DNA of 64,000 nucleotides, from assembly GCA_965223095.1 (NCBI GenBank), contig OZ244979.1, positions 3,410,001 through 3,474,000 on the forward strand. The letters are read 5' to 3'. Within the stretch, counting starts at the first letter, position 1. Each line of letters begins with the position of its first letter. A program made the translations under genes and the position numbers. The notes under the pieces were generated by a model, which did no database searches, had not been told where the DNA came from, and saw nothing but the letters and a program-made list of their open reading frames with translations. Positions 1-8,249 of the stretch are shown here, piece after piece. The stretch comes from J054 sp965223095. Its GTDB lineage: Bacteria > Pseudomonadota > Gammaproteobacteria > Steroidobacterales > GCA-2729495.

Positions 1-1
1 A

Positions 2-523
2 ACAAGTCTAACCGCCATTCCTTCGTTAAAAGTAAAACCACCCAGCATCAAGGAATGCCCGCAGATTGCCGAATGCACAGCAGATGAGATCGTTCGGCTA
101 CCCAAAAGCAGCGGCATTGTCATTGCCAAGATTAACGCCTTGGTTTTTGATGAAGAACTCATCGACATGCCACGAGAACAGCGCATCAAAGCCTTGAACT
201 TACCCATCGGCTTGGGCGACGAAAGCCGCATGGATTACTTTCATGCCGTTAACTACGAAGTCACCATGCACCGGCTGGGCGAACCGCCGGATGCCTTCAA
301 GGGTGGCGAAGTACAACTAGGCATGACCTGGGATGCCGATGCCTTGCAAACACTCATGACCATTCCGCCGGGGGTAAGGAAGATGGTCACGGAACAAACC
401 GAGAAGCATTGCCAAGAAAAAGGTGATGACAAAGTCTCATTGGCTCGCTTCCAAGAATTAGCGGAAGAAGCCGGCATGAGCCCGGACTTCTTTGATCGCT
501 TCCGAGAGAGGAAAGCCAGCTAG
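2..523 (+). CDS. Flavin reductase-like protein with C-terminal PCP_red-type domain, 5' end missing
   Basis: The frame is open to the left edge, so the N-terminus lies outside the window; 173 codons are visible. The visible N-terminal part contains a beta-strand stretch (GIVIAKINALVFDEELID) that resembles the late part of flavin reductase/FMN-binding split-barrel domains. The last ~65 residues, from TWDADALQTL through IPPGVRKMV, fit the PCP_red domain (named from light-independent protochlorophyllide reductase subunits, but also found alone in non-phototrophs). The stop lies 8 bases before a luciferase-like oxidoreductase, so the two are probably co-transcribed. A flavin reductase supplying FMNH2 to that oxidoreductase would make sense, but this is inference. 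The PCP_red call is firmer than the flavin reductase call. Confidence 0.6.
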   Translation, partial: TSLTAIPSLKVKPPSIKECPQIAECTADEIVRLPKSSGIVIAKINALVFDEELIDMPREQRIKALNLPIGLGDESRMDYFHAVNYEVTMHRLGEPPDAFKGGEVQLGMTWDADALQTLMTIPPGVRKMVTEQTEKHCQEKGDDKVSLARFQELAEEAGMSPDFFDRFRERKAS

Positions 524-531
524 CGTCGTCC

Positions 532-1551
532 ATGCGCCTACAGCTAATCTTCGAACCCGATTCGGCCGAAGAATTTCTTCGCCTGGGCAGGCTCGCCGAA
601 GACCTGGGCTTTGATGCGGTGTGGACCGCCAATCATCTGTCCGCCCGCGACCCCTTCATGGCGTTCTCCGTTCTGGCCCGGGAATCGTCGCGCATCCGGC
701 TGGGGCCCATTGCCGTGAGCCCCTTCGAGCTGCATCCGCTGAAGATGGCCAACCAGCTACTCACGCTGAACGAATTTTCCCGCGGGCGCGCGAACATCGT
801 TGTGGGAGGCGGTGGCGGCACCGTTATTGCCATGGACCTAAAGCCCGGTCGCTACGTGATGCACCCCAAGATGCTGCGCGGCGTGCGCGAGTGCGTCGAG
901 TTTCTGCGGGGTGCGGCCAGTAACGATGTATTGAACTACACAGGGAAGCTTTATCGCGTCAAAGGTTATCAAGCGACTTGGCAACACGAAACGCCACCCT
1001 TGATCTATGTCGGCGCGACCAAGCCACAGATGCTGCGCCTGGCCGCAAAAATCGGCGATGGCGTCATGTTCAGTGACTTAACCCTCGGCCGACTTGACGA
1101 AACCATGGGTATTTTGAATATGGCTTTGGCGCAACATCATCGCCAAGCTAAGTTTCGCATCAACAATCTGTTCGCCTGGCATGTAAAAAAAGATCGATCC
1201 GCGGCGGTGGCTGAAGCGCAACGCAAGCTCTGGGTTCGGGGAATGGTCGAACGATGGTATATCGAGCCTTTCCTAGATGCAGCGGAAGTAGACTACGTCG
1301 AGAACCACATGGACGGCATCATTAAAGCCTACATCACCAATTCACCCGAGATCGACGACATTCCGCCACCGCTGCTGGGCAAATTGGTCGATGAATTGAC
1401 CTTCTGCGGCGATTACAGCGATATCGATAGAATTCTGGCCCGCTGTCATCTATTCAAAGCGGCAGGCGTAACCGAAATGGCCCTGCGGCTATACGACGAT
1501 CCGGAAGAATCCATTAGGCTGATCGCTGATGTCATCGGGCCGGAGGTATAG
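532..1551 (+). CDS. LLM class flavin-dependent oxidoreductase
   Basis: The product is 339 aa, the usual length for bacterial luciferase-like monooxygenases (FMN or F420 dependent). Family features are an N-terminal strand followed by AEDLGFDAVWTANHL, then LGPIAVSPFELHPLKMANQ, the FSRGRANIVVGGGGG nucleotide-loop region near residue 90, and PPLIYVGATKPQMLRLAAKIGDG in the second half. It is an (alpha/beta)8 TIM-barrel enzyme expected in the cytoplasm. It begins 8 bases after the flavin reductase-like gene, suggesting an operon in which one gene reduces the flavin and the other uses it. The substrate cannot be deduced, and whether the cofactor is FMN or F420 is open. Confidence 0.85.
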   Translation: MRLQLIFEPDSAEEFLRLGRLAEDLGFDAVWTANHLSARDPFMAFSVLARESSRIRLGPIAVSPFELHPLKMANQLLTLNEFSRGRANIVVGGGGGTVIAMDLKPGRYVMHPKMLRGVRECVEFLRGAASNDVLNYTGKLYRVKGYQATWQHETPPLIYVGATKPQMLRLAAKIGDGVMFSDLTLGRLDETMGILNMALAQHHRQAKFRINNLFAWHVKKDRSAAVAEAQRKLWVRGMVERWYIEPFLDAAEVDYVENHMDGIIKAYITNSPEIDDIPPPLLGKLVDELTFCGDYSDIDRILARCHLFKAAGVTEMALRLYDDPEESIRLIADVIGPEV

Positions 1552-1806
1552 TGTTCACGACGATTTCTTCGCCTAGAGCGTTCTTTACGAACGCGATTTT
1601 TCTCAGCTCGTAGAAATTCTCTTGCTCCAGAATTCGACCTAGGTTGGATGTAGCATTGTCAACATATCAGGCCACCAATTTATCGATCAAACCTAACCAT
1701 AGCGCCGCAACGCGAAAATCCGGCTCCCTAACGATCATGCCCGCCGACGGTGATGAAGCATGGCGAAACTGCAACCTGCACAATAGCGTGTTCAATAAGA
1801 TCTGTG

Positions 1807-2649
1807 TCAGTCTTTTCTGAGCAATAGAGCGAGACTAGTAACATTTGATTGCAACTTGGTTGGCCATGGAAGCTGGCCGAGCGGCAGAACAGTCACGTTC
1901 AATCCTTCTTTAAGTAGCCTATCAATGGCCAAAGACGGACCTGGTATTACCGAACCGTTACTCCATATGGGTTTCATGTTTGGGAAATAATCATGGAGCA
2001 AAATAACACCATCTTTTTTGAGCATCTCTAAAGCTACAGGAACTTCTCGATACACTGTAGCAGCGGAGTGATCGCCGTCTAGAAAAATAAAATCAAACGC
2101 GCGCTGACAACTAGCCGCAAAGTTCAATGAGGTATCTGTATTGAACTCAACAAGAGACGCATAACCGAGCTTATCTATCATTTCCCGTGGAGAATGCGTT
2201 GTTCCGTGTTTCAACCATGGCTTTTCAGCGCGTGAATTGACATCAGCAACATCAACCGTAATCACCTTCGCATTTTTATCCACGCTCTTGCTAATTGCAG
2301 ATGCGATATGAACGGTTGAAGCACCTATGTGTGTACCAATCTCTAGTACATTTTTTGGTCTAAACGCGCTAACTAGGTAGTAGATTGCTCTTCTATCACC
2401 CGGATTTACCCCACCCGTTCCGTCTGGAATATTGAATTGCTTTATTTCTCTCTCTGACTCAAACCATATACCGTCCGTTTCAGGAGATTTAAGTATCTCG
2501 CTCAAAAGTACATTACCTGCATGGCGCAAATTATCAGGTTTGCATTTAGTTTGCGGAAGCGATTTTAACTGGTTTAAATCTTTCTGAATCCGAATCCTTC
2601 TTACAATAAATGGAGGTATTGCGCGTATTATAGATTGCTTCATTTTCAT
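1807..2649 (-). CDS. Class I SAM-dependent methyltransferase (Methyltransf_24 type)
   Basis: This 280-aa protein has the SAM-binding motif I VLEIGTHIGAST near residue 100, an acidic strand end (VITVDVAD), and motif FDFIFLDGDHSAATVYREV, a signature of the Methyltransf_24 group often found beside surface-polysaccharide genes. GVILLHDYFP is the following strand. The DNA is visibly more AT-rich than its neighbours and codon use is richer in A/T, which suggests recent acquisition. It stands alone: the upstream gene on the same strand ends about 350 bases away and the left neighbour converges. The substrate is unknown. The start at the ATG giving MKMKQS is preceded by a weak purine run. Confidence 0.8.
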   Translation of the reverse strand: MKMKQSIIRAIPPFIVRRIRIQKDLNQLKSLPQTKCKPDNLRHAGNVLLSEILKSPETDGIWFESEREIKQFNIPDGTGGVNPGDRRAIYYLVSAFRPKNVLEIGTHIGASTVHIASAISKSVDKNAKVITVDVADVNSRAEKPWLKHGTTHSPREMIDKLGYASLVEFNTDTSLNFAASCQRAFDFIFLDGDHSAATVYREVPVALEMLKKDGVILLHDYFPNMKPIWSNGSVIPGPSLAIDRLLKEGLNVTVLPLGQLPWPTKLQSNVTSLALLLRKD

Positions 2650-2996
2650 TGTAGTTTCCCAAGTGCGTTCAATAAAATTCCGTTTCTTGTATTCTAGCGC
2701 CGCGCGTAAAGATCAACACATCCGGCACTGCCTCGCGGTGCCAAACCACCATTGGTTGCGAAACCTAGTCAATAACATTAAATGGTGCATGACAAAAGAA
2801 TTCTGCGCCCACTATATCCCGTGATCGACCCCAGATCATCAGCGTTTGGACGTTGCGCAGACTACCCTGGTTTAGCAGGACGGGTACCAAATCCGACCTT
2901 GTCGCCCAACTGCCCCCATAGACCGACCGAAAACACGATACGAGATTGCCTAAGAGTGCATTCCCGCGAGCTGCGCAAAGGTGCTAGTGGGCCGCC
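2650..2996. other. Intergenic stretch without a supported gene
   Basis: The stretch lies between the tannase-like gene (ending 2997) and the methyltransferase (starting 2649), both on the minus strand. A small hairpin (GGCAC/GTGCC near 2730) has no T-run. A 77-codon plus-strand frame from 2782 has no ribosome-binding site and an improbable composition. I see nothing else. Confidence 0.5.
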
Positions 2997-4496
2997 TCAC
3001 CGCGTAAGACCGTAGGGCATCAGGACTTGCCGGCTAGAGTATTTCATCTCCGCCAACGGAAACCGCGGGCGCGGCAAGCCCAAGTAGTTTTGCTCTGTCG
3101 TCAACTTATACGCGGTAATCTCATCGGGCGCTTCGTCGGCCTCAACCCAGCGTTCCAGGTATCCCAGCCAATCAACGGCATCTGCGCCAGGCCCACGTCG
3201 GCAATGCGCCACACCGGGCAACATGAATAGGCGTGCAAAACCCGACGTGGCATCCTTCCCGCCCATGGTGCGCTGCATGGTTTCAAAATAGTCGATGGTG
3301 TTTAGGGGCGTGACTTCTACATCGTCCCAGCCTTGATAAAGAATCATTTTTCCGCCGCGCGCGCGAAATTTGCGCAAGTCTGGATTTTTCGCGGAGTACA
3401 AGACTTCCATCATCGCTAGACGTAATGGGTCTTTGTCGAAATCAAACTCACTCGCCGATCGACCCGCCGGCAGGTCGTCGAAAAACAGTAAAGTTTGATA
3501 AAGCTGCTTGATGGGACCATCGGGGTGAAAGACTGCCGGGCCGTCACGGCCAACGAAATTAGGCACCCACTCATATTCCGAGCCGGGCATTAAGCCACCC
3601 GGCACGAGAGACTCGCCGCGAGAATTCTTCGCACCATCATACAAGCGACCAAGTACTTCGAGTTCTTGCGAATGAAAACACTCACGACCGCCGGAAGCTT
3701 GGTCACAAGCCGGTAGGGCCGCGCGCCAATCACAGGATCGTGGATCGGCGATGATCCCATCCGCGACACCGTCCAAGTCATCGCAGGCTGCAAGCACGCG
3801 CTGGCGAACTTGCGCGACGCGTTCCGCCGTCAGCACCGGCTCACCCCGCGCGTCGAGATTGGCACGGCCCGACCAGATCAGATGCAACGCGGCGGTACCC
3901 GTCTCATCGAGCACTGGCGCACCGGCGATGATGCCATCGAAATCTTCCGGAAAACGCTGGGCCGAAACCAGAGCTTGCCGGCCACCCGTGGAGCAACCCC
4001 GAAAGTAACGCTTATCCGCGGGCTTTACGTAGTGGCGGCTGACAATGGCATCGGCTGCGACGGCGACCACATGGGTCGCCCGATAGGCAAAATCAATTTC
4101 CGCCGCCAAATTGTCACGCGCCCAGGCAGAGTCATAGGCCGGCCCTTCGTGGCCCATATCAGTGGCGACCACTGCATAACCCCGATCCAAAGCGTCGTCA
4201 CAACTGGCGCTGCGAACTTCTCCGCATAGGCCGCCGCAGCCCTGCATCAAGAGCTTGCCATTCCAGGTCAATGCTGGCAGCCGTAGCTCAAATTGAACAT
4301 TGGGCTCAACGAACCCCCGCACTCGGCAATGGGCCGGCAAGTCTTCGCTGGCGGGCACGATCTCGGCGGCCGAAATATGCGTTGGCGCATCGACAAGATC
4401 GGTGAACCTCGCCGCCGAGGCCAAGGATTCGCAGTCCAGGGCGAGAACCGGCGCCGTGCAAAAAAACGCGAGCAGTAAAATAGAAGGGCGAATCAT
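2997..4496 (-). CDS. Tannase/feruloyl esterase family alpha/beta hydrolase, exported
   Basis: The 499-aa product starts with a signal peptide (hydrophobic ILLLAFFCTAPVLA, cleavage likely before LDCES). The nucleophile elbow RGCSTGGRQAL gives the catalytic serine of the tannase/feruloyl esterase family. The matching acid lies in YQGWDDVEVTPL and the histidine in PGVAHCRRGPGAD. Paired cysteines next to the serine and histidine (GCS...AHC) match the family's typical CS-D-HC arrangement. It should hydrolyse ester bonds of hydroxycinnamate or gallate-type esters in the periplasm or outside the cell. It overlaps the preceding small gene by an ATGA, implying translational coupling. The exact ester is unknown. 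Confidence 0.85.
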   Translation of the reverse strand: MIRPSILLLAFFCTAPVLALDCESLASAARFTDLVDAPTHISAAEIVPASEDLPAHCRVRGFVEPNVQFELRLPALTWNGKLLMQGCGGLCGEVRSASCDDALDRGYAVVATDMGHEGPAYDSAWARDNLAAEIDFAYRATHVVAVAADAIVSRHYVKPADKRYFRGCSTGGRQALVSAQRFPEDFDGIIAGAPVLDETGTAALHLIWSGRANLDARGEPVLTAERVAQVRQRVLAACDDLDGVADGIIADPRSCDWRAALPACDQASGGRECFHSQELEVLGRLYDGAKNSRGESLVPGGLMPGSEYEWVPNFVGRDGPAVFHPDGPIKQLYQTLLFFDDLPAGRSASEFDFDKDPLRLAMMEVLYSAKNPDLRKFRARGGKMILYQGWDDVEVTPLNTIDYFETMQRTMGGKDATSGFARLFMLPGVAHCRRGPGADAVDWLGYLERWVEADEAPDEITAYKLTTEQNYLGLPRPRFPLAEMKYSSRQVLMPYGLTR

Positions 4497-4804
4497 TCGT
4501 GGCGCGCCCTGAGTACGTCCTCGGTGAGTACTTTTAGTACTCGATCCATTATCGCTTGCCGCTCGCAGCCGCGCTTTTTTTGTACCGACTCATCCGCTAC
4601 AAAAGTGTCGACGTCTTCGCCTGTCCACAGTCCGCGCGCAGCCGACAAACGCTCATGGGTATCGATGCGGTCCCGCAACACGGCAACTTCACCCAGCAAG
4701 GCCATCACCATCGCCAGCAATTGGTCGTTCACCGGATCATCAAAAAATTTTGGCCGCCCGTTTTTCACGTAGGCCACACGATCGAGTAAATCTTCTTCCG
4801 TCAT
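4493..4804 (-). CDS. Conserved-looking small hypothetical protein
   Basis: The 103-aa product is not recognised. It is mostly helical and charged, with a predicted helix LLAMVMALLGEVAVLRDRID in the middle and no signal peptide or cysteine cluster. It is sandwiched in an apparent operon: it begins 3 bases after the stop of the methyltransferase and its own stop overlaps the start of the tannase-like gene. This tight coupling is the best argument that it is real. It may be an accessory protein of the esterase or methyltransferase, but no function can be assigned. Confidence 0.65.
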   Translation of the reverse strand: MTEEDLLDRVAYVKNGRPKFFDDPVNDQLLAMVMALLGEVAVLRDRIDTHERLSAARGLWTGEDVDTFVADESVQKKRGCERQAIMDRVLKVLTEDVLRARHE

Positions 4805-4807
4805 GTT

Positions 4808-5947
4808 CTAGTCATCCGGTTTTCGTGCCGACATGGCAAACCAATTGCGCAAACTAAACTCCCCTTCGCTGACAGGCACAAAGGCCGCTGGATCCGCCTG
4901 GCGGCGGCCATCGCTCATGGTTTGCTGAAAACCCTGGGCGGCATCAACAAATCCCACTGCCTGGCTAACCGCAACCCAATCAAAGCGGCTCAGAGCATTC
5001 CAAAAAGGCTCTTGATTGTAAAAACCCTCGTAGGAACTCCGCAGATATTCCCATGGCCCCATTATTTCCTCACGCGCCGGTACCTCGATATGCGCGGTAA
5101 TACCGCCCGGTCGTAACAAGCGGAAACATTCCGCAAAAATGTTTTTGGCCGCCGCCGTTGAAGTCTCGTGAAACAAAGCATGAGAAACGATTAAATCAAA
5201 ACTGCCGCCCGCAAAGTCTGTTGCTTCGGCATTTTGCTGTGAGAAATGAATCGCTAAACCACGCTGTTCTGCCAAGCCATGTCCGTAGCGCAGCGCGGGT
5301 GCCGAGGTATCGATGGCAAAAACCTTTGCCCCGGGGAACTGTTCGCTGTAGACCGCTGTGCTAGCGCCGCATAAGCAGCCCAGATCGAGTATTCGCAAAG
5401 GTGTGAAGCCAGGAAATCTACCGAGTATGTGGCCAAGTAAAGTCTGGCCCCGGTAGTCATGTTCTTCACCGGTTTGCTCTAATAAATAGGCCTTCGCGGA
5501 CAAAGCATAAACCGCGCCCTGCCGCACATCGTCAGCACAGGTCTCGGCGTGATAACCGCCGGGAAAAGAATGGTTATCCACAGCTGCCTGATATCTTGGG
5601 ATTTCAAGATCCGGATTGAGACGCAGACTACCCTGGTCTGCGGCCGTTGGCAGACAGGCGTCATTCAAGCGCTCCAACTGCCGCTCAACGGCTTCCCCAC
5701 AGTAACGCCATAACAAGTCTTGCCAAATCTGCATCATGGCCAGCCAATACTGATGTACAGGCTCGGCTTCCATTTGCTGTTGCAAGGCGCGCTTAGCCTC
5801 CTGGTCGGGCCTAGCGTCTAATGACTGTGCCTCGACGATCTGCTCGCAGCGTGTTTGACTGCCCTCGGCCAGCGTTGTTTGTACATAGCGATTCAAGGCC
5901 AAGGCAAACAGTTGCCGCGACCGCTCGTCATGCTGCAATTCAATCAT
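4808..5947 (-). CDS. Class I SAM-dependent methyltransferase with N-terminal helical domain
   Basis: SAM-binding motif I is LRILDLGCLCGASTAVYSE, followed by an acidic strand end (KVFAIDTS) and FDLIVSHALFHE, the motif IV region; LLRPGGITAHIEVP is the post-motif strand. About 180 N-terminal residues precede the Rossmann fold and are largely helical, longer than in a simple methyltransferase. I prefer the start at MIELQHDERS; an in-frame start ten codons upstream (5977) also exists. It is the first gene of a three-gene minus-strand operon ending with the tannase-like esterase, and it diverges from the transporter at 6050 across an AT-rich promoter region. The substrate is unknown. Confidence 0.75.
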   Translation of the reverse strand: MIELQHDERSRQLFALALNRYVQTTLAEGSQTRCEQIVEAQSLDARPDQEAKRALQQQMEAEPVHQYWLAMMQIWQDLLWRYCGEAVERQLERLNDACLPTAADQGSLRLNPDLEIPRYQAAVDNHSFPGGYHAETCADDVRQGAVYALSAKAYLLEQTGEEHDYRGQTLLGHILGRFPGFTPLRILDLGCLCGASTAVYSEQFPGAKVFAIDTSAPALRYGHGLAEQRGLAIHFSQQNAEATDFAGGSFDLIVSHALFHETSTAAAKNIFAECFRLLRPGGITAHIEVPAREEIMGPWEYLRSSYEGFYNQEPFWNALSRFDWVAVSQAVGFVDAAQGFQQTMSDGRRQADPAAFVPVSEGEFSLRNWFAMSARKPDD

Positions 5948-5994
5948 TGGATCTTCGCGTACTCGCCTGCTTGGCAAGCAAAGATACTAGTATT

Positions 5995-6049
5995 CTGGCC
6001 GAAAAATAGTCAATATAATTATATTCTATTAAATATATATATAATTAAT
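5995..6049. promoter_or_regulatory. AT-rich divergent promoter region
   Basis: A stretch of about 45 bases is almost entirely A/T, against a G/C-rich background, between the divergent methyltransferase operon and the catabolic cluster. It contains several TATAAT-like hexamers, so I cannot choose one. It is the natural target for the IclR regulator encoded in the cluster, though I see no clear operator palindrome beyond the TA repeats. Confidence 0.5.
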
Positions 6050-7423
6050 GTGAATCGCGATTCCGCCGATCAAAACGCTAGAGAAATTGAAGCCTCACCA
6101 GACCTGGGCTGGGGACTGAGAATTGGTTGGGGTATCGGCTCGCTGGGCTCCACGACCCTGATCAACGGGGTTAGCTTTATCGGGTTATTCTATTTCAGCA
6201 AAATCTTGGGTATGTCGCCGGCCCTCGCCGGTAGCCTGCTCTTCATTGCCAAGCTCTACGATATTTTCACCGACCCCCTCATGGGCTATGCCAGTGATCG
6301 CAGCAACACGCGCTGGGGTAGGCGCCGGCCGTACTTATTAGTTGCCGCGCTACTGAGCGGCGTCGCGTTCTTAATGATATTCAATGTCCCCGCGCTTTCC
6401 GGCGACGCCCTGACCGGCTATGTATTGATCGGCCTGTTGCTCTACGCCACCGGTTACACCTTATTTAACATCCCCTACTTGGCAATGCCGGCTGAAATGA
6501 CCGACAGCTACCATGAACGATCCCGGCTCATGTCGGCGCGGGTGGTCTTCGCTGCCCTGGGCATCCTCGCGGGCGGTTCTTTGGCCACGGCATTGATCAG
6601 CTACTGGGGTGGCGATCGTGAGGCCTACGGCAAAATGTCGTGGGTCCTGGGCGCGATCATTAGCGGCAGTATGCTGGCCGCTTTCCTCGGCACCCGTCGA
6701 GCGATTCATACCCGGCATGTTTCCAGCGCACTGACTTGGCGCGCACAACTTAAACTCATGGCCACCAACCAACCCTACATCATTCTCATGGGGTCCAAAT
6801 TGCTCCATATGTTCGGTGTCGCCTTGGCGAACAGCGCCCTACTGTTTCTGGTGACTGGTGTCCTGCAACGTGATACAGCCGCTGTGGCACTGTTGGTCCT
6901 GATATCCACGGCGGGAACCCTGGCATCGGTGCCGGTATGGCTGACCATTGCACAAAGCTTGGGCAAACGAAACTGCTATTGGCTGGCCGTGGCGATTCTT
7001 TTGCCCTGCACATTGAGCTGGTTAACCGCCACGCCGACCGAGTCCGTCTTGCTGTTCGGCCTGCGTGGTCTGGGCATCGGCGTGGCAACGGCCGGGCTGA
7101 CCTTAGCCGCACAAGCCATGCTGCCCGATACCATCGATCACGATGCCCAACGCAGTGGCCTGCGCCGGGAGGGAATTTTTACGGCCGGTTATAGTTTCAT
7201 GGAAAAAACGGCCTTCGCCTTGGGCCCACTGATTCTAGGGGTATTGTTGGAGGCTTATGGCTACACCGCGGGTAGTAGCGCTGCCAGAAACCCCGCAGCC
7301 GATCATGCCATTCTGCTGGGTGCCGCCATTCTGCCGGCCGCAGCCAGCCTGCTCAGCGCCATGGTGCTGTGGTTCTACAAATTAGACGCAAGCTATTTGC
7401 ATCCCCGGCGCAGAGATTCTTAA
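6050..7423 (+). CDS. MFS transporter, glycoside-pentoside-hexuronide (GPH) type
   Basis: An integral membrane protein of about 457 aa with 12 predicted helices. The conserved GPH region is clear: KLYDIFTDPLMGYASDRSNT followed by RWGRRRPYL after helix 2, and a second-half counterpart around LPDTIDHDAQRSG. Members are sugar:cation symporters or transport other small molecules. I chose the GTG start at 6050 because upstream in-frame residues run through the AT-rich promoter and overlap the divergent gene. The IclR regulator starts at the base after its stop codon. It is the first gene of the catabolic cluster and probably imports the substrate. Confidence 0.8.
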   Translation: MNRDSADQNAREIEASPDLGWGLRIGWGIGSLGSTTLINGVSFIGLFYFSKILGMSPALAGSLLFIAKLYDIFTDPLMGYASDRSNTRWGRRRPYLLVAALLSGVAFLMIFNVPALSGDALTGYVLIGLLLYATGYTLFNIPYLAMPAEMTDSYHERSRLMSARVVFAALGILAGGSLATALISYWGGDREAYGKMSWVLGAIISGSMLAAFLGTRRAIHTRHVSSALTWRAQLKLMATNQPYIILMGSKLLHMFGVALANSALLFLVTGVLQRDTAAVALLVLISTAGTLASVPVWLTIAQSLGKRNCYWLAVAILLPCTLSWLTATPTESVLLFGLRGLGIGVATAGLTLAAQAMLPDTIDHDAQRSGLRREGIFTAGYSFMEKTAFALGPLILGVLLEAYGYTAGSSAARNPAADHAILLGAAILPAAASLLSAMVLWFYKLDASYLHPRRRDS

Positions 7424-8173
7424 ATGAGTGCGTCGAACCGCAACGTCAGTAAGTCTGTAGGCCGCGCCTTTGCTGTATTGGAGCTTTTCGCACAACGGCG
7501 ACAGGCGCTATCGGCGCCGAAAATTCGGGAGGCGTTAGAATTACCGCAACCCAGTGCACATGCGCTGCTGCAAGAGCTCGTGGCCATCGGTTATCTCCGT
7601 TACGACCCGACGACCCGCAGCTATTTTCCTCAGCCCCGTTTGCGCCGGCTGGGCGCATGGCTAGCCGGTGCACCGCAGCTGGATCCCAACTTGGCATCGA
7701 TGCTAAAGCGCTTAAGCCTTGCGGTGGGTGAAACTTGCAGTGTCAGCCATCGTCACGGCCAACAGCTTGAAATATTGCACGCGGAATGTGCTGACCATCC
7801 CGTCGCCGTGCGCTTGAGCGCTGGCCGGGGCGAAACTCTATGGCGTTCGGCTGCCGGACGGACCTTGCTCGCAGGCATGGATAAGGCCGAGGCCAGCGAA
7901 TACTTAGCCAATGCGACTAATAAGACTCGTCGGCCGGCCGACCGCCAAACCCTGCGGAACTTACCCAAACTGTTGGCACGAATTCAAAGTAATGGCTACT
8001 ACATGGCGGCCGATGTCTTACTGCAAGGCGTAACGAGTATCTGTGTGCCCGCCCGCTTCGGCGATCACGACTGCGTGGTGACCGTCGCCGCCGTCACGGA
8101 TCGAGTTGCCGGACAAAGAAACCAAATCCTTAGGCGCATTCGAAAAAATGTTCGTGATTTTAGCGCGCCCTAA
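7424..8173 (+). CDS. IclR-family transcriptional regulator
   Basis: The 249-aa product has the two-domain IclR layout. An N-terminal winged helix (SKSVGRAFAVLELFAQRRQ ... LPQPSAHALLQELVAIGYL, residues ~8-70) is followed by an effector domain with the family ending SICVPARFGDHDCVVTVAAV. It directly abuts the upstream transporter gene, so it is translated from the same message. IclR proteins usually control the catabolic operon beside them in response to an aromatic or organic-acid ligand. The adjoining monooxygenase, aldehyde dehydrogenase and transporters are the likely regulon. Confidence 0.88.
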   Translation: MSASNRNVSKSVGRAFAVLELFAQRRQALSAPKIREALELPQPSAHALLQELVAIGYLRYDPTTRSYFPQPRLRRLGAWLAGAPQLDPNLASMLKRLSLAVGETCSVSHRHGQQLEILHAECADHPVAVRLSAGRGETLWRSAAGRTLLAGMDKAEASEYLANATNKTRRPADRQTLRNLPKLLARIQSNGYYMAADVLLQGVTSICVPARFGDHDCVVTVAAVTDRVAGQRNQILRRIRKNVRDFSAP

Positions 8174-8249
8174 GATCTTGGGGATGGGATTTTCGTTCGT
8201 TATAGTGTGACTGTGGTAATCAATTGCTTGAACATCGCGCTCACCCAGC

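Noticed and set aside
2782..3015. 77-codon plus-strand frame
   Set aside because: No ribosome-binding site, proline/arginine-rich low-complexity composition, and it lies in a non-coding gap running into the tannase-like gene.
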